Shown here in pieces: positions 25,901 through 33,336 of a DNA stretch of 64,000 nucleotides (positions are counted from its first letter, which is position 1; every line of letters begins with the position of its first letter). The position numbers and the translations under genes are program-made. The stretch lies in assembly GCA_035628915.1 (NCBI GenBank), contig DASPIW010000053.1:186001-250000 (forward strand), given 5' to 3'. The DNA comes from JARBUG01 sp035628915 (GTDB lineage Bacteria; Bacillota; Sulfobacillia; Symbiobacteriales; Symbiobacteriaceae). The notes below the pieces were generated by a model. It saw only the letters and a program-made list of their open reading frames with translations. It made no database searches and was not told the DNA's origin.

Positions 25901-26055
25901 GGCGGGGCGAAGTGCGGTTGAAGTTCGGCTTCCCCGTAGCCGGGGCCGAAGCGTGCAATTTAATGGAGGTGCCGGAGGAGCCCGTTCCGGTGCGGGATGA
26001 GGGGTTGGCTTTTTCCACCCGCCCGTTCAAGCTTCACACGTTCCGCGTGCGATAG
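22918..26055 (+). CDS. Alpha-mannosidase, glycoside hydrolase family 38
   Basis: Zinc-dependent retaining alpha-mannosidase, 1045 aa, cytoplasmic (no signal peptide), expected to trim imported mannosides. N-terminal galactose-binding-like region (about 1-240). The catalytic domain starts at the zinc motif GHSHIDVAWLW near 249. The catalytic nucleophile Asp365 lies in WLPDVFGYSWALPQI. Next come the middle helical domain (YHRGTYTSQARNKR and NQFHDILPGSSI near 580) and the C-terminal beta-sandwich domains. Full family length and no defect. It starts 6 bp after the permease, so it is part of the ABC operon. Confidence 0.95.
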   Translation: MAPQVPTDPRHSWLVEKLERRIGELREYIWAERRPIGPLRFREEAPAASFRPDFDDRAWELRSVGDTWGRPGLTAWFRATVEIPAGWAAEPLALRLGFGPTLHANTGGAEALLYVDGEPLQALDRNHGEVLLPPAMAARGRLALAVHAFSGMRQGDHRIGPAELVRRAPAAEAICFNMYAALQAALVLPDGDHRRVAMLEALNAASVAIDWRQPGSPAFYASLEAARAALAEGLAPLQGEPGRPQVVAVGHSHIDVAWLWPLWVTRQKAARTFSTVLHLMDQYPEYRFIQSQPQLYRYIKDDHPELYRRIRERVREGRWEPTGAMWVEPDCNIPSGESLVRQILLGTRFFQDEFGVANRVLWLPDVFGYSWALPQIMERSGLKYFMTTKISWSQFNRYPYDTFKWRGLDGTEILTHFITTPTEDTWFYTYNGEMDSRSIAGLWANYAQKPLNRELLHAYGYGDGGGGPTREMLETARRFADLPGLPQVRTGSVEEYFRDLEARVDGRPDLPVWDGELYLEYHRGTYTSQARNKRFNRKAELLYHDAEFLAAAASILAPGFAYPGGLLKQGWELILLNQFHDILPGSSIAEVYADSARDYDRVFALGREAAESAVAALTEAMDRPQAGLVVFNTLPWERSDYVVVDHAPGGARPALPCQEVHGEDGSAQWLVYCADVPSCGWASFPLGDAPNAVAPAPVRVTAERLENDYFLVELNQAGQISRLYDKRAGREVLPDGARANVLQAFEDKPLRHDAWDIDIYYQEKCYEVADLQEAAVEEAGPERGVLRLVWKYGQSTVTQRLMLYRRLPRIDFQTHVDWQERQTLLKAAFPVDVRATSATYDIQFGNVERPTHWNTSWDWARFETCAHKWVDLSEGNYGVSLLNDCKYGHDVRGNVVRLTLLKGAIEPDPGADLGEHGFTYSLFPHAGDWFTGGTVPAAYGLNVPLLARFCGPARGALPARHSFVAADADHIVLETVKGAEDGDGLVLRLCEFGRRRGEVRLKFGFPVAGAEACNLMEVPEEPVPVRDEGLAFSTRPFKLHTFRVR

Positions 26056-26086
26056 GGCTCGCGTGGCAAGTCGCCTCACATTTCGA

Positions 26087-26121
26087 ACAGCGGTGCAGAC
26101 CAGTGCACCGCTGTGCGTTTT
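26087..26121 (+). terminator. Intrinsic terminator of the mannoside operon
   Basis: Perfect 11-bp stem (ACAGCGGTGCA paired with TGCACCGCTGT), loop GACCAG, followed by GCGTTTT, 31 bp after the GH38 stop. Confidence 0.85.
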
Positions 26122-26585
26122 CTCGTACCTACGCTTGCGAAAATGAAGGCTGCTTATTTGAGGTACTGGAGACATTTTGCCACGGAGTGCGCGAAAGGCG
26201 CGGAGGGCACGGAATGGGACAATGAAGTGGCCTCGGATGGCGCTGATTTCCGGGCTGCACGCTACGGTAAAGGGAAGTTTATACTATATTTAATTATAAA
26301 ATAGAGAGAACACCTCGAGAGAGACGTCAGACATGGCCCAGAAACATGTTTCATCAGTGTTTTTCATCCGCGTGTTCCCAAAGCAGCGCCATCAGCGCAA
26401 TCCGGGGTCATATCACATTCCCACTTCCACCGCCGCGATTTCTGTGTCCCCTTCCGCGTTTTCCGTGGCAAGAATCCCGTTCCCAGTGGTAAAAATCCCG
26501 TTCCCATTCCCACATTCAAGGCCCGTACTGTGAGACTGCCGGAAGTGCTAGCCTGGCAGGAAACCCGGGACATGAAGGTAGGAAA
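26122..26585. other. Non-coding stretch after the mannoside operon
   Basis: About 460 bp without a believable gene; the short open frames here have no ribosome site and no protein-like composition. It holds the inverted repeat element described at 26175-26471, an AT-rich centre around 26275-26305, and a short repeat ATCCCGTTCCCA/ATCCCGTTCCCATT near 26475-26515. Confidence 0.7.
26175..26471. repeat. Imperfect ~300-bp inverted repeat built of CACGGA and GGAT-GCGCTGAT blocks
   Basis: On the plus strand: TTTTGCCACGGAG (26175), GGGCACGGAATGGG (26205), then GGATGGCGCTGATTT (26235-26249). On the minus strand, entering from the other end: TTGCCACGGAAAACGCGGAA and GACACAGAAA (26471-26440), then GGATTGCGCTGATGGCGC and CACGCGGATG (26402-26365). 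Both arms have the same block order and face each other across an AT-rich centre. Function unknown; a palindromic non-coding element or the remnant of a small mobile unit are possible. Confidence 0.5.
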
Positions 26586-26612
26586 CAGGCCCGGGCAAAT
26601 TACCCGGGCCTG
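26586..26612 (-). terminator. Probable terminator of the GntR/LacI-type regulator gene
   Basis: Perfect 10-bp stem (CAGGCCCGGG paired with CCCGGGCCTG), 7-nt loop, 32 bp past the regulator stop; leftward it is followed by TTTCC, a weak U-run. Confidence 0.6.
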
Positions 26613-26643
26613 GGTGTTTGTACATCCTCGGCAGCCGCCTCGA

Positions 26644-27729
26644 TTATGTGGACCTGGTGCAGGTCCGACCCTCCACCAGCGAAACCGGCACCTGAACCTG
26701 TTCGGGCGCCACCTGCCGGCCGGAGAGCAGTTCCAGGGCCATCTGCACAGCCTGCCGCCCCATCTCCTCGGCCCGTTGGGCCACGTGGGTCACCGGCATT
26801 GGCCAGGCGGTGTTCGACTGGTCGAAGCAGACGATGCTGAGCGCCTCCGGCACCGACCGCCCCAGGTCGCCGGCGGCCAGGTAGGCCGCCATTCCGATGC
26901 CGTCGTTCACGGTAAGCACGCCGGTCACTTCGGGATGGGCGCCCAGGAACTCACGAATCTGCATCCGGTTCTGTTCCAGGTCGTGGTTGAGGTTCAGGAG
27001 CCATAGGTCTTCCCGCAGGGGAATCCCCGCCTCACCGAGGCCAATGCTGAAGCCCATGAGCCGGTCGGCAATACTGGCGGCCCACCGGCCGGGATGGCTG
27101 AGGACAGCGATCCGCCGGTGCCCCTCCCGGGTCAGGCAGCCGGCCGCCTGGCGCCCGCCGTCACGGTTATCCGAGGTCACAGCCGGCAGGGGGATGCCCG
27201 GAAGGCTCCGGTCGACCAGCACGGTCGGAAACTTCTCCATACTGAGCATAATCAGAGCCGGGTTGTAATACTCCCCGTCCACCGGCCAGATGATCAGCCC
27301 GTCTACTCCGGCTGCCTGCAGGTCTGTAGCCGCCTGCGCCTCGTTCCCCTGAAGCCCGTCGCTTTGCCGGATGGCGAGGGTATAGGCGTGGCTGCGCGCC
27401 TCCGCCTCGGCGCCCCGCAGCAGTTCCAGTTCATAGCGGGAAGTCAGCACCGGCAGCACCAGGCCGAGCGTCCGGCGCGGACCGGTCCGGGGCTCCGCTA
27501 CCTCCTCGGACACGTAGCTGCCCTTGCCGGGAATCCGAAAGACCAGCCCTTCCCGTGCCAGCAGCACCAGCGCCTGCTTGCTGGTGATTCGGCTCACTTT
27601 GAACTGCTGGGCAAGCTCGGCCTCCGAAGGAATGCGCTCCCCTGGGCGCAGGCGGCCGGACCGGATCTCCTCTTCGAGATGCTGTTTGATCTGCGTATAC
27701 AAGGGCGTATCGCCCGGGCGTGGCGGCAT
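26644..27729 (-). CDS. GntR/LacI-type (AraR-like) sugar regulator
   Basis: Transcription factor of 361 aa joining an N-terminal GntR winged helix (residues 1-75: PLYTQIKQHLEEEIRSGRL, then SEAELAQQFKVSRITSKQAL and GKGSYV) to a LacI-type periplasmic-binding-like effector domain (LGLVLPVLTSRYELELLRG to the C-terminus). This is the AraR architecture. It lies between the mannoside ABC/GH38 operon and the GH99-like gene, so a mannose-containing sugar is the likely effector. Likely binds ATACC/GGTAT palindromes present upstream of both units and of itself. Confidence 0.9.
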   Translation of the reverse strand: MPPRPGDTPLYTQIKQHLEEEIRSGRLRPGERIPSEAELAQQFKVSRITSKQALVLLAREGLVFRIPGKGSYVSEEVAEPRTGPRRTLGLVLPVLTSRYELELLRGAEAEARSHAYTLAIRQSDGLQGNEAQAATDLQAAGVDGLIIWPVDGEYYNPALIMLSMEKFPTVLVDRSLPGIPLPAVTSDNRDGGRQAAGCLTREGHRRIAVLSHPGRWAASIADRLMGFSIGLGEAGIPLREDLWLLNLNHDLEQNRMQIREFLGAHPEVTGVLTVNDGIGMAAYLAAGDLGRSVPEALSIVCFDQSNTAWPMPVTHVAQRAEEMGRQAVQMALELLSGRQVAPEQVQVPVSLVEGRTCTRST

Positions 27730-27756
27730 GACTCATCGCTCCTCTGCCTACACTTG

Positions 27757-27790
27757 TTATACCGAGAATATTCTAGCTAAATATGGTACC
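27757..27790. promoter_or_regulatory. Promoter/operator region of the GntR/LacI-type regulator
   Basis: TTATACC at 27757-27763 and ATATGGTACC at 27781-27790 form inverted ATACC/GGTA half-sites around an AT-rich core. Leftward, TATAAC (27761-27756) could be the -10 box; the -35 is weak. Confidence 0.4.
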
Positions 27791-27812
27791 ACGCCTCTTC
27801 GGCCAGAGGAAG

Positions 27813-28913
27813 TCACCGGCCGAGGAACTTCGCCACCCAGTAAGCCGTCCGGTCGATGTACGCCAGCGAAGCCTCCGCCCCCCGCTTCCCGTAGGCGCCG
27901 TCGTAGTTCAGGTAGGTGAACCCGGCCTCCGCCCTGGGTACGGCGGGCTCAATCTGGCTGCCCTCGTGCCATTCGTTGAACGACGTGATGCTGACCCATT
28001 CGGCTGCGGCTTCCGCGACAGATTGCCACATGCGGTCATACGTCGCGCCGTCGGCCCGGGGTTTGTTCCGGGTGGAGCCGGCCACGGCCCGGATATCGAT
28101 ATACCCGGGTCCGATGCTCGGTGCAAAAATGGCGTTCTTGGCCGTGATGGCCGCCTGGAGTTTCGGAAACGTGGAGCCGTCATACCCGAGGGCATCGTAG
28201 GTGTACAGCCCGTCAAAATGGCAGGTATCCAGCCGGGTTACGTCGCTGGTCTGTCCCAGTACGATGGCGTCGTCAGAGGTGTTCCGGAGGCTGTCGAGCA
28301 TGCCTTTCCAGTCGGCGTCCGGTACATGCAGGCTCTCGAATACATAGAACACACCGCGGGGCGCCGGAGACGGTCCCCAGTGCGTCGGCCGGGCGGTCCT
28401 GAAGAATGCCGGATGGCCGCCATAGTGGCCGTAGATATACTGAATGTCACGCTTGACCGACTCGGCTGTCCGGCCTCTGTATGTCTCGAGGTGAAATGCC
28501 ACTTTGAGGCCGTGCTCCGCCGCAGCGTCCAGAACGGCCGGTGTCATGGCATCTTCCCGGCTGCCCGGCCCCCACCAGGAGGTGACGAGCACGCCCACCC
28601 GGGCCTGTTTCAGCCAGATCATGTGCTGGTCGAGTACGTGCGGATCCGAGCTGCTGTATGGCCCAAGCTGGGGATAGTAATGTGCGCCGATGTCGCCCGG
28701 AGGCGTGTGGCCATTCTGCGTCCAGTGAATCCAGCCAGGCTCCCGGTCGGGCGTACCGTACCATGGGTAGTAGAAGATCTGCACCCGCGTCTCGGCGCCC
28801 GGGGCGGGGTCAGGCTGCTTCTGGGCTGTGCACCCGACGGTTCCCAAGAGCGTAACGGCGATGGCAGCGATGACCATCAGCAACCGCCTCTTCGACAGCA
28901 ACTGTTCGTTCAT
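27813..28913 (-). CDS. GH99-like endo-alpha-mannosidase/mannanase lipoprotein
   Basis: Predicted secreted, lipid-anchored glycosidase, 366 aa. The start is ATG 28913 (GGTGGAAG upstream), because the longer frame to 28952 begins at the promoter -10 box. Signal peptide SKRRLLMVIAAIAVTLLG with a Cys in TVGC as the likely lipidation site. GH99-type motifs: QIFYYPWYGTPD, VLVTSWWGPGSREDAMT and, near the end, the characteristic SFNEWHEGSQIEPA containing catalytic-site Glu residues. GH99 enzymes cut alpha-mannans or N-glycan cores by an endo mechanism. Outside cutting here, then ABC uptake and GH38 trimming, makes a coherent pathway. Confidence 0.85.
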   Translation of the reverse strand: MNEQLLSKRRLLMVIAAIAVTLLGTVGCTAQKQPDPAPGAETRVQIFYYPWYGTPDREPGWIHWTQNGHTPPGDIGAHYYPQLGPYSSSDPHVLDQHMIWLKQARVGVLVTSWWGPGSREDAMTPAVLDAAAEHGLKVAFHLETYRGRTAESVKRDIQYIYGHYGGHPAFFRTARPTHWGPSPAPRGVFYVFESLHVPDADWKGMLDSLRNTSDDAIVLGQTSDVTRLDTCHFDGLYTYDALGYDGSTFPKLQAAITAKNAIFAPSIGPGYIDIRAVAGSTRNKPRADGATYDRMWQSVAEAAAEWVSITSFNEWHEGSQIEPAVPRAEAGFTYLNYDGAYGKRGAEASLAYIDRTAYWVAKFLGR

Positions 28914-28950
28914 GATGCTTCCACCCGGAGGAGTAGCGTTCTCGTGTTCC

Positions 28951-28980
28951 ATTATACCATCTTCGTGAGTTGGTATGAAA
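28951..28980 (-). promoter_or_regulatory. Promoter of the GH99-like gene with embedded operator
   Basis: Minus strand: TTTCAT (28980-28975), 18-nt spacer, TATAAT (28956-28951). The inverted repeat ATACCA-N11-TGGTAT (28954-28976) covers the spacer and both box edges, the expected place for repression by the adjacent GntR/LacI-type regulator. Confidence 0.6.
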
Positions 28981-29415
28981 CTGTATCCTAACTTTTCTCG
29001 CTAGTATATTAGGCGCCAATGAATGTTCGGCTGCGCTCGTCCTTGCGGCTACTGTGGCCATCACTTCATTGCGTGCGATTCTGTTCCGACGGGTCGTCGC
29101 TCTCTTCCACGGTCTGCCGTTCACCTCCCCGATCCTGGGTGATCACCCTACTTTCAGCGATATAGGCTATCCCACGGATTTATTAGCAAGGGCCACCTTG
29201 AGATCCAGCTGTCAATAGACCTTTCGGATTCTTTATGCCCACATTCGTCTCCGATGCCTGCCCTACCGAGTGTTCACCCATCATAACTCGCAATGATCTG
29301 GATAATAATTGTCCATTGTTGGTAGTATCATTACCAAAGTCTTTCATTTCGGGATTATCGCGGAGAGCTGCCATGGCAGAGTGTTGAAAACAGGATGTAT
29401 GGAGGTGATTGACCA
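28981..29415. other. Intergenic region before the hydrogenase operon
   Basis: About 435 bp of lower-GC sequence with no convincing gene. It holds the palindrome TTGGTA-N7-TACCAA at 29319-29337 and the GGAGGTGAT ribosome site of hdrC at 29401. I see no clear consensus promoter. Confidence 0.6.
29319..29337. promoter_or_regulatory. Candidate operator of the hdr-mvh-hyp operon (TTGGTA-N7-TACCAA)
   Basis: Perfect 6-bp inverted repeat with a 7-bp spacer in AT-rich DNA, about 80 bp before the first gene of the hydrogenase operon and the only strong palindrome in this upstream region. It does not match the FNR or Rex consensus; the regulator is unknown. Confidence 0.45.
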
Positions 29416-29991
29416 GTGACCATGGATCAGCATTACATGGGCCCAACGGATCCTACTTTTGCCCAAGAAGTCGCCTCCTACCCTGGCGCTGAAGCGGTGC
29501 TGCACTGTATGCAGTGCGGGGTTTGCAGCGGCTCCTGCCCCATGGCCGAGTTCATGCCCGACCCGCCCCGACGCCTCATGGCCCACATTTTGGCGGGCGA
29601 CCGCGAGCGCGCCCTCGCCAGCGAATCGCTCTGGTACTGCTCATCATGTTTCACCTGCGCAGTCCGTTGCCCCCAAGGCGTCAGTCCAACGGATGTCATG
29701 TTTGCTCTGCGCTCCCTGGCCGTGGATCACAAGCATAACCTGAGCACCAAGTTCTACCGGGCGTTTACCGGCAGCATACAGACCTATGGGCGTGTATTCG
29801 AGACGGGCGTCGCCATGACGGCGGCCATGCACGGCGGACTCTCGTCCATGCTGCGAAACGCCCCCCTTGGCATCGGCCTTTTGCGGAGGGGCCGCATGTC
29901 ACTCCTGCCTCACCGCATTAGCGGCGCGGGTGAGGTGGCGGCCCTGGCCAGGGCGGTCGCTCGCCGCCGGGCCAAAGGAGGGAAGGCATGA
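29416..29991 (+). CDS. hdrC: Heterodisulfide reductase subunit C-like iron-sulfur protein
   Basis: Electron-transfer subunit, 191 aa, holding two [4Fe-4S] clusters: Cys31, 34, 37, 41 and Cys75, 78, 81, 85 (the second followed by a CP). GTG 29416 follows GGAGGTGATT; an ATG two codons later is the alternative. The C-terminal half is helical and basic with no membrane segments. Passes electrons between HdrA and HdrB. First gene of a long operon, with a 4-bp overlap with hdrB. Confidence 0.92.
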   Translation: MTMDQHYMGPTDPTFAQEVASYPGAEAVLHCMQCGVCSGSCPMAEFMPDPPRRLMAHILAGDRERALASESLWYCSSCFTCAVRCPQGVSPTDVMFALRSLAVDHKHNLSTKFYRAFTGSIQTYGRVFETGVAMTAAMHGGLSSMLRNAPLGIGLLRRGRMSLLPHRISGAGEVAALARAVARRRAKGGKA

Positions 29992-30866
29992 CCTACGCTT
30001 ACTACCCCGGATGCTCCCTGACGGCCTCGGCCCGCGACTACGACCTTTCCGTCCGGACAGTGATGACCGCCCTGGGTATCGAACTGGAGGAGATCAACGA
30101 CTGGAACTGCTGTGGTGCCAGCGCTGCCCCCTCCGTCGACCCGTTCCTCGGGGTTGCACTGTCGGCCCGAAACCTGGCCATGGCGGAAGCGAAACAGCGC
30201 GACGTGGCGGTAGCCTGTCCGTCCTGCTACACAAATCTGCGCCGGGCGCGGGTCACGGCCACCGCCGCCACCGATGCCGGCAAGCGAGTGCGCGAGAGCC
30301 TTGCCGACGGTGGCTACACGGTCAGCGGCGGCAGCGAAGTGCGCCATCTGCTGGACCTGGTCGTCCACGAGGTCGGCCTCACCGCCATTCGATCCCGGGT
30401 GAAACGGCCCCTGACAGGCCTGAAGGTGGCCCCTTACTATGGGTGCCAGTTGAGCCGCCCGCATGGCTCTTTTGCACACCCCGAGATCCCTTATGAGATG
30501 GATGAACTGCTGAAGGCCCTGGGCGCCGAACCGGTCCGGTGGAATGGGCGCACCAGATGCTGCGGCGCCTCCGCCATGCTGACCAAGGAGTCCGCGGCCC
30601 TGCAGCTCGTGGACAAGCTGCTGACAAGCGCGGAAGAGTCCGGAGCGTACCTGATCGCCACGGCTTGCTCGTTATGCCATATGAACCTTGACGCCTACCA
30701 GGGCCGGGTCAACGGCGATCTGGGCAAGTCGCACAAGTTGCCGGTAGTCTATTTCACGCAGTTGCTGGGCCTCGCCCTCGGGCTGGAGCCGTCCGGGTTA
30801 GGGCTCGGCAAGGCCTTTATTCCGGCCCCAATGCTTGATCCGTATCTGGAAGGAGTGAGGGCATGA
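29988..30866 (+). CDS. hdrB: Heterodisulfide reductase subunit B-like protein
   Basis: Catalytic subunit, 292 aa, with both cysteine-rich CCG domains that bind noncubane [4Fe-4S] clusters: YYPGCSL (Cys9), NWNCCGAS (41-42), CPSCYTN, then YYGCQLSRP, TRCCGAS near 190 and ACSLCHMNL near 226. In methanogens this site reduces CoM-S-S-CoB. The bacterial acceptor is unknown; a disulfide or another low-potential redox partner is possible. Overlaps hdrC and hdrA by 4 bp each. Confidence 0.93.
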   Translation: MTYAYYPGCSLTASARDYDLSVRTVMTALGIELEEINDWNCCGASAAPSVDPFLGVALSARNLAMAEAKQRDVAVACPSCYTNLRRARVTATAATDAGKRVRESLADGGYTVSGGSEVRHLLDLVVHEVGLTAIRSRVKRPLTGLKVAPYYGCQLSRPHGSFAHPEIPYEMDELLKALGAEPVRWNGRTRCCGASAMLTKESAALQLVDKLLTSAEESGAYLIATACSLCHMNLDAYQGRVNGDLGKSHKLPVVYFTQLLGLALGLEPSGLGLGKAFIPAPMLDPYLEGVRA

Positions 30867-32806
30867 CCCCCCGCATCGGCGTTTACATCTGCCACTGTGG
30901 AACCAACATTTCGGCCAAAGTGGGCTGCGAGGCTGTGACCCGCTATGCGGCCACGCTGGCGGGAGTCGTAGTCAGTCGCGAGTACAAGTACATGTGCTCT
31001 GACCCCGGTCAGGAGATGATCAAGCAGGACATCCGGGAATTGGGCCTGAACCGGGTAGTGGTTGCGTCGTGCTCGCCGCGCATGCATGAGGTCACCTTCC
31101 GCCGCGCACTGGCTGATGCAGGGCTGAACCCGTACCTGCTGGAGATGGCCAACATTCGCGAGGGTGTCTCCTGGGTCACGAAGGACAAGATCGAGGCGAC
31201 GATCAAGGCGCGGGCACTGGTGCGCGGCGCCGTCGAGCGCGTGGCCCTCAATGCCGAGCTGCAGGATTCCTACGTCCCGGCCAGCCAGAACGTGCTGGTG
31301 GTCGGGGCGGGCATCGCCGGCATCACGGCGGCGCTGAAGCTTGCGCAGGCCGGCAGCAAGGTTACCCTGGTGGAGCGGGAACCTTCGATTGGCGGGCAGA
31401 TGGCCCGGTTTGACAAGACCTTCCCCACGCTGGACTGCTCGGCCTGTATCCTCACGCCCAAGATGGTTGAAGTGACGCAGCATCCGAACATCGAGCTGCT
31501 CACGCTGGCCGAAGTGACCAGCGTCGACGGCTTTATCGGCAACTTTGATGTCTCGATCAAGGTGCATCCCCGTTCGGTGGACGAGGACCTGTGCACAGGC
31601 TGCGGCACCTGTTGGGAGAAGTGTCCGAAGAAAGTCGCCTCCGAGTTCGACATGAATCTCGGGCAGCGGAAGGCGATCTATGTGCCGTTTCCGCAGGCGG
31701 TGCCCAACAAGCCCGTGATCGACCGGGACAACTGTACATACTACGCCACCGGCAAATGCAAGGCCTGTGAGATCCTCTGCCCCGCCAAGGCCATTCGCTT
31801 TGATCAGCAAGAGCAGATTTTGACCAGGCGGGTCGGCGCCATTGTCATGGCCACGGGCTACGAATTGCCCGACATCGGTCGGGAGTTGCCGCAGTACGGG
31901 TATGGCCGTTTCGACGGCGTCATTACCGGTCTGGAGTTCGAGCGGCTGGCTAACGCCTCCGGCCCGACCGAAGGCAAAATCGTCGGACGCGGCGGCAAGG
32001 AGCCCAAGGCGGTGGCCGTCCTGCACTGCGTGGGCAGCCGCGACCAGAACCGGCCCCAGTGTTCGCGCCTCTGCTGCATGGCATCGCTGAAGACCGCTCA
32101 CCTGATCAAGGAGCGGACGGGCGCCGAGGTTTATGAGTTCTACATTGACATGCGCTCCTTCGGCAAGGGCTACGAGGAGTTTTACAACAAAGTCCGCGAC
32201 GAAGGGATCCGCATGATCCGCGGCAAGGTGGCCGAAATCGAAGAGGTCGGCGACCGGCTCGTCGTGCGGGGGGAGGATACTCTCCGCGGTGTGACCGTTT
32301 CCATCCCGGTGGACATGGTCGTTCTGGGCACGGCTGTGGTGCCCCGCAAGGATGCGGGCCAGGTGGCCACCCGCTTCGGCATTACCAGGGGCGCCGAAGG
32401 CTTCTTCACGGAAGAGCACCCCAAGCTCGAGCCGCTGAAGACAGCCACCGAGGGGATTTTCCTGGCCGGCGCATGCCAGGGTCCGAAGGATATTCCGGAC
32501 ACGGTCGCGCAGGCGACGGGCGCTGCCACGGAGATTGCCGTCAAGCTCTCTACCGGCATGGTCAAGATTCCGGCGACCATCGCCGCGGTCAACGAGTCCC
32601 GCTGCTCCGGCTGCCAGACCTGCCTTGCCGTTTGCCCGTACGGGGCGCTTGCATACGACGCGGCGGCCAAGGTCGTCCGCCTGACCCAGGCCAAGTGCCA
32701 CGGCTGCGGCACCTGTGTAGCCTCCTGCCCGAGCGGAGCGCTGCACTTGCTGGGCTTCGAGACCGATCAGATCCTCGCCCAGATCGAGGGGGTGTGTGCG
32801 CTGTGA
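30863..32806 (+). CDS. hdrA: Heterodisulfide reductase subunit A-like flavin electron-bifurcating protein
   Basis: FAD-containing core of the Hdr complex, 647 aa, the methanogen HdrA size. The N-terminal domain has VYICHCGTNIS and a SCSPRMHE motif. The FAD Rossmann motif VVGAGIAGITAA lies near 143-154, then GGQMARFDKTFPTLDCSACILTPKM. Inserted ferredoxin clusters are CTGCGTCWEKCP near 240 and CKACEILCP near 297. The C-terminal two-cluster ferredoxin reads CSGCQTCLAVCP and CHGCGTCVASCP near 580-625. HdrA FAD splits electrons from hydrogen between ferredoxin and the HdrB acceptor in the studied complexes; the same is inferred here. Confidence 0.94.
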   Translation: MTPRIGVYICHCGTNISAKVGCEAVTRYAATLAGVVVSREYKYMCSDPGQEMIKQDIRELGLNRVVVASCSPRMHEVTFRRALADAGLNPYLLEMANIREGVSWVTKDKIEATIKARALVRGAVERVALNAELQDSYVPASQNVLVVGAGIAGITAALKLAQAGSKVTLVEREPSIGGQMARFDKTFPTLDCSACILTPKMVEVTQHPNIELLTLAEVTSVDGFIGNFDVSIKVHPRSVDEDLCTGCGTCWEKCPKKVASEFDMNLGQRKAIYVPFPQAVPNKPVIDRDNCTYYATGKCKACEILCPAKAIRFDQQEQILTRRVGAIVMATGYELPDIGRELPQYGYGRFDGVITGLEFERLANASGPTEGKIVGRGGKEPKAVAVLHCVGSRDQNRPQCSRLCCMASLKTAHLIKERTGAEVYEFYIDMRSFGKGYEEFYNKVRDEGIRMIRGKVAEIEEVGDRLVVRGEDTLRGVTVSIPVDMVVLGTAVVPRKDAGQVATRFGITRGAEGFFTEEHPKLEPLKTATEGIFLAGACQGPKDIPDTVAQATGAATEIAVKLSTGMVKIPATIAAVNESRCSGCQTCLAVCPYGALAYDAAAKVVRLTQAKCHGCGTCVASCPSGALHLLGFETDQILAQIEGVCAL

Positions 32807-33336
32807 GCAACGTGAACGGAGAGAACGCAGCCTTTGAGCCAAAACTGGTCGGCTTCTTCTGCAACTGGTGCACCTACACGGCGGCGGACACGGCGGGCAT
32901 CGGACGCATGCCGATTCCGGCCAACCTCCGAGTCATTCGCCTCATGTGCAGCGGCCGCCTGGAGCCGGCGTTCGTCCTCAAGGCCTTTGCCGAAGGCGCC
33001 GACGGTGTACTGGTCGGCGGGTGCCATCCGGGTCAGTGCCACTACCAGGAAGGCAACTACAAAGCCCTGCGACGGGTGACGCTGCTGAAAATGGCCCTGG
33101 AGCAGTTTGGCATCGAGCCGGAGCGGCTCCACCTGGAGTGGATCTCCGGCGCGGAGGCACCGAAGCTGAGCACGGTCGCCCGGACTTTTACGGAGACGGT
33201 GCGGGTACTGGGCCCCGTGGGCAGCGTCCGGGAAACCCTGAAGGATTTGGATCCCACGGTGCCGCGCCTGGCCGATATCGATGCCGCCACCGTGGCTGCA
33301 GGCCCCAAGCCGGCTGTCGGGGGGTGTTGTGAATGA
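32803..33336 (+). CDS. mvhD: Methyl-viologen-reducing hydrogenase delta subunit (MvhD-like)
   Basis: Small 2Fe-2S linker protein, 177 aa from GTG 32803, which overlaps the hdrA stop as GTGA. The N-terminal half is the FlpD/MvhD domain: FFCNWCTYTAAD, MCSGRLEPAFVLKAFAEGADGVLVGGCHPGQCHYQEGN. It connects the hydrogenase to HdrA. The C-terminal 50 residues are variable and end GGCCE. Longer in-frame sequence upstream lies inside hdrA and is not part of this gene. Confidence 0.92.
   Translation: MSNVNGENAAFEPKLVGFFCNWCTYTAADTAGIGRMPIPANLRVIRLMCSGRLEPAFVLKAFAEGADGVLVGGCHPGQCHYQEGNYKALRRVTLLKMALEQFGIEPERLHLEWISGAEAPKLSTVARTFTETVRVLGPVGSVRETLKDLDPTVPRLADIDAATVAAGPKPAVGGCCE

Noticed and set aside
26113..26304. 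Possible 63-residue protein after the GH38 gene
   Set aside because: No ribosome site, overlaps the terminator and the inverted-repeat element, and has no protein-like pattern.
26333..26533. Possible 66-residue protein in the same gap
   Set aside because: Reads through the repeat blocks and through ATCCCGTTCCC repeats; no ribosome site.
28810..29124. Possible leftward gene upstream of the GH99-like gene
   Set aside because: Overlaps the GH99-like start and its promoter, without a ribosome site; the product has no recognisable pattern.
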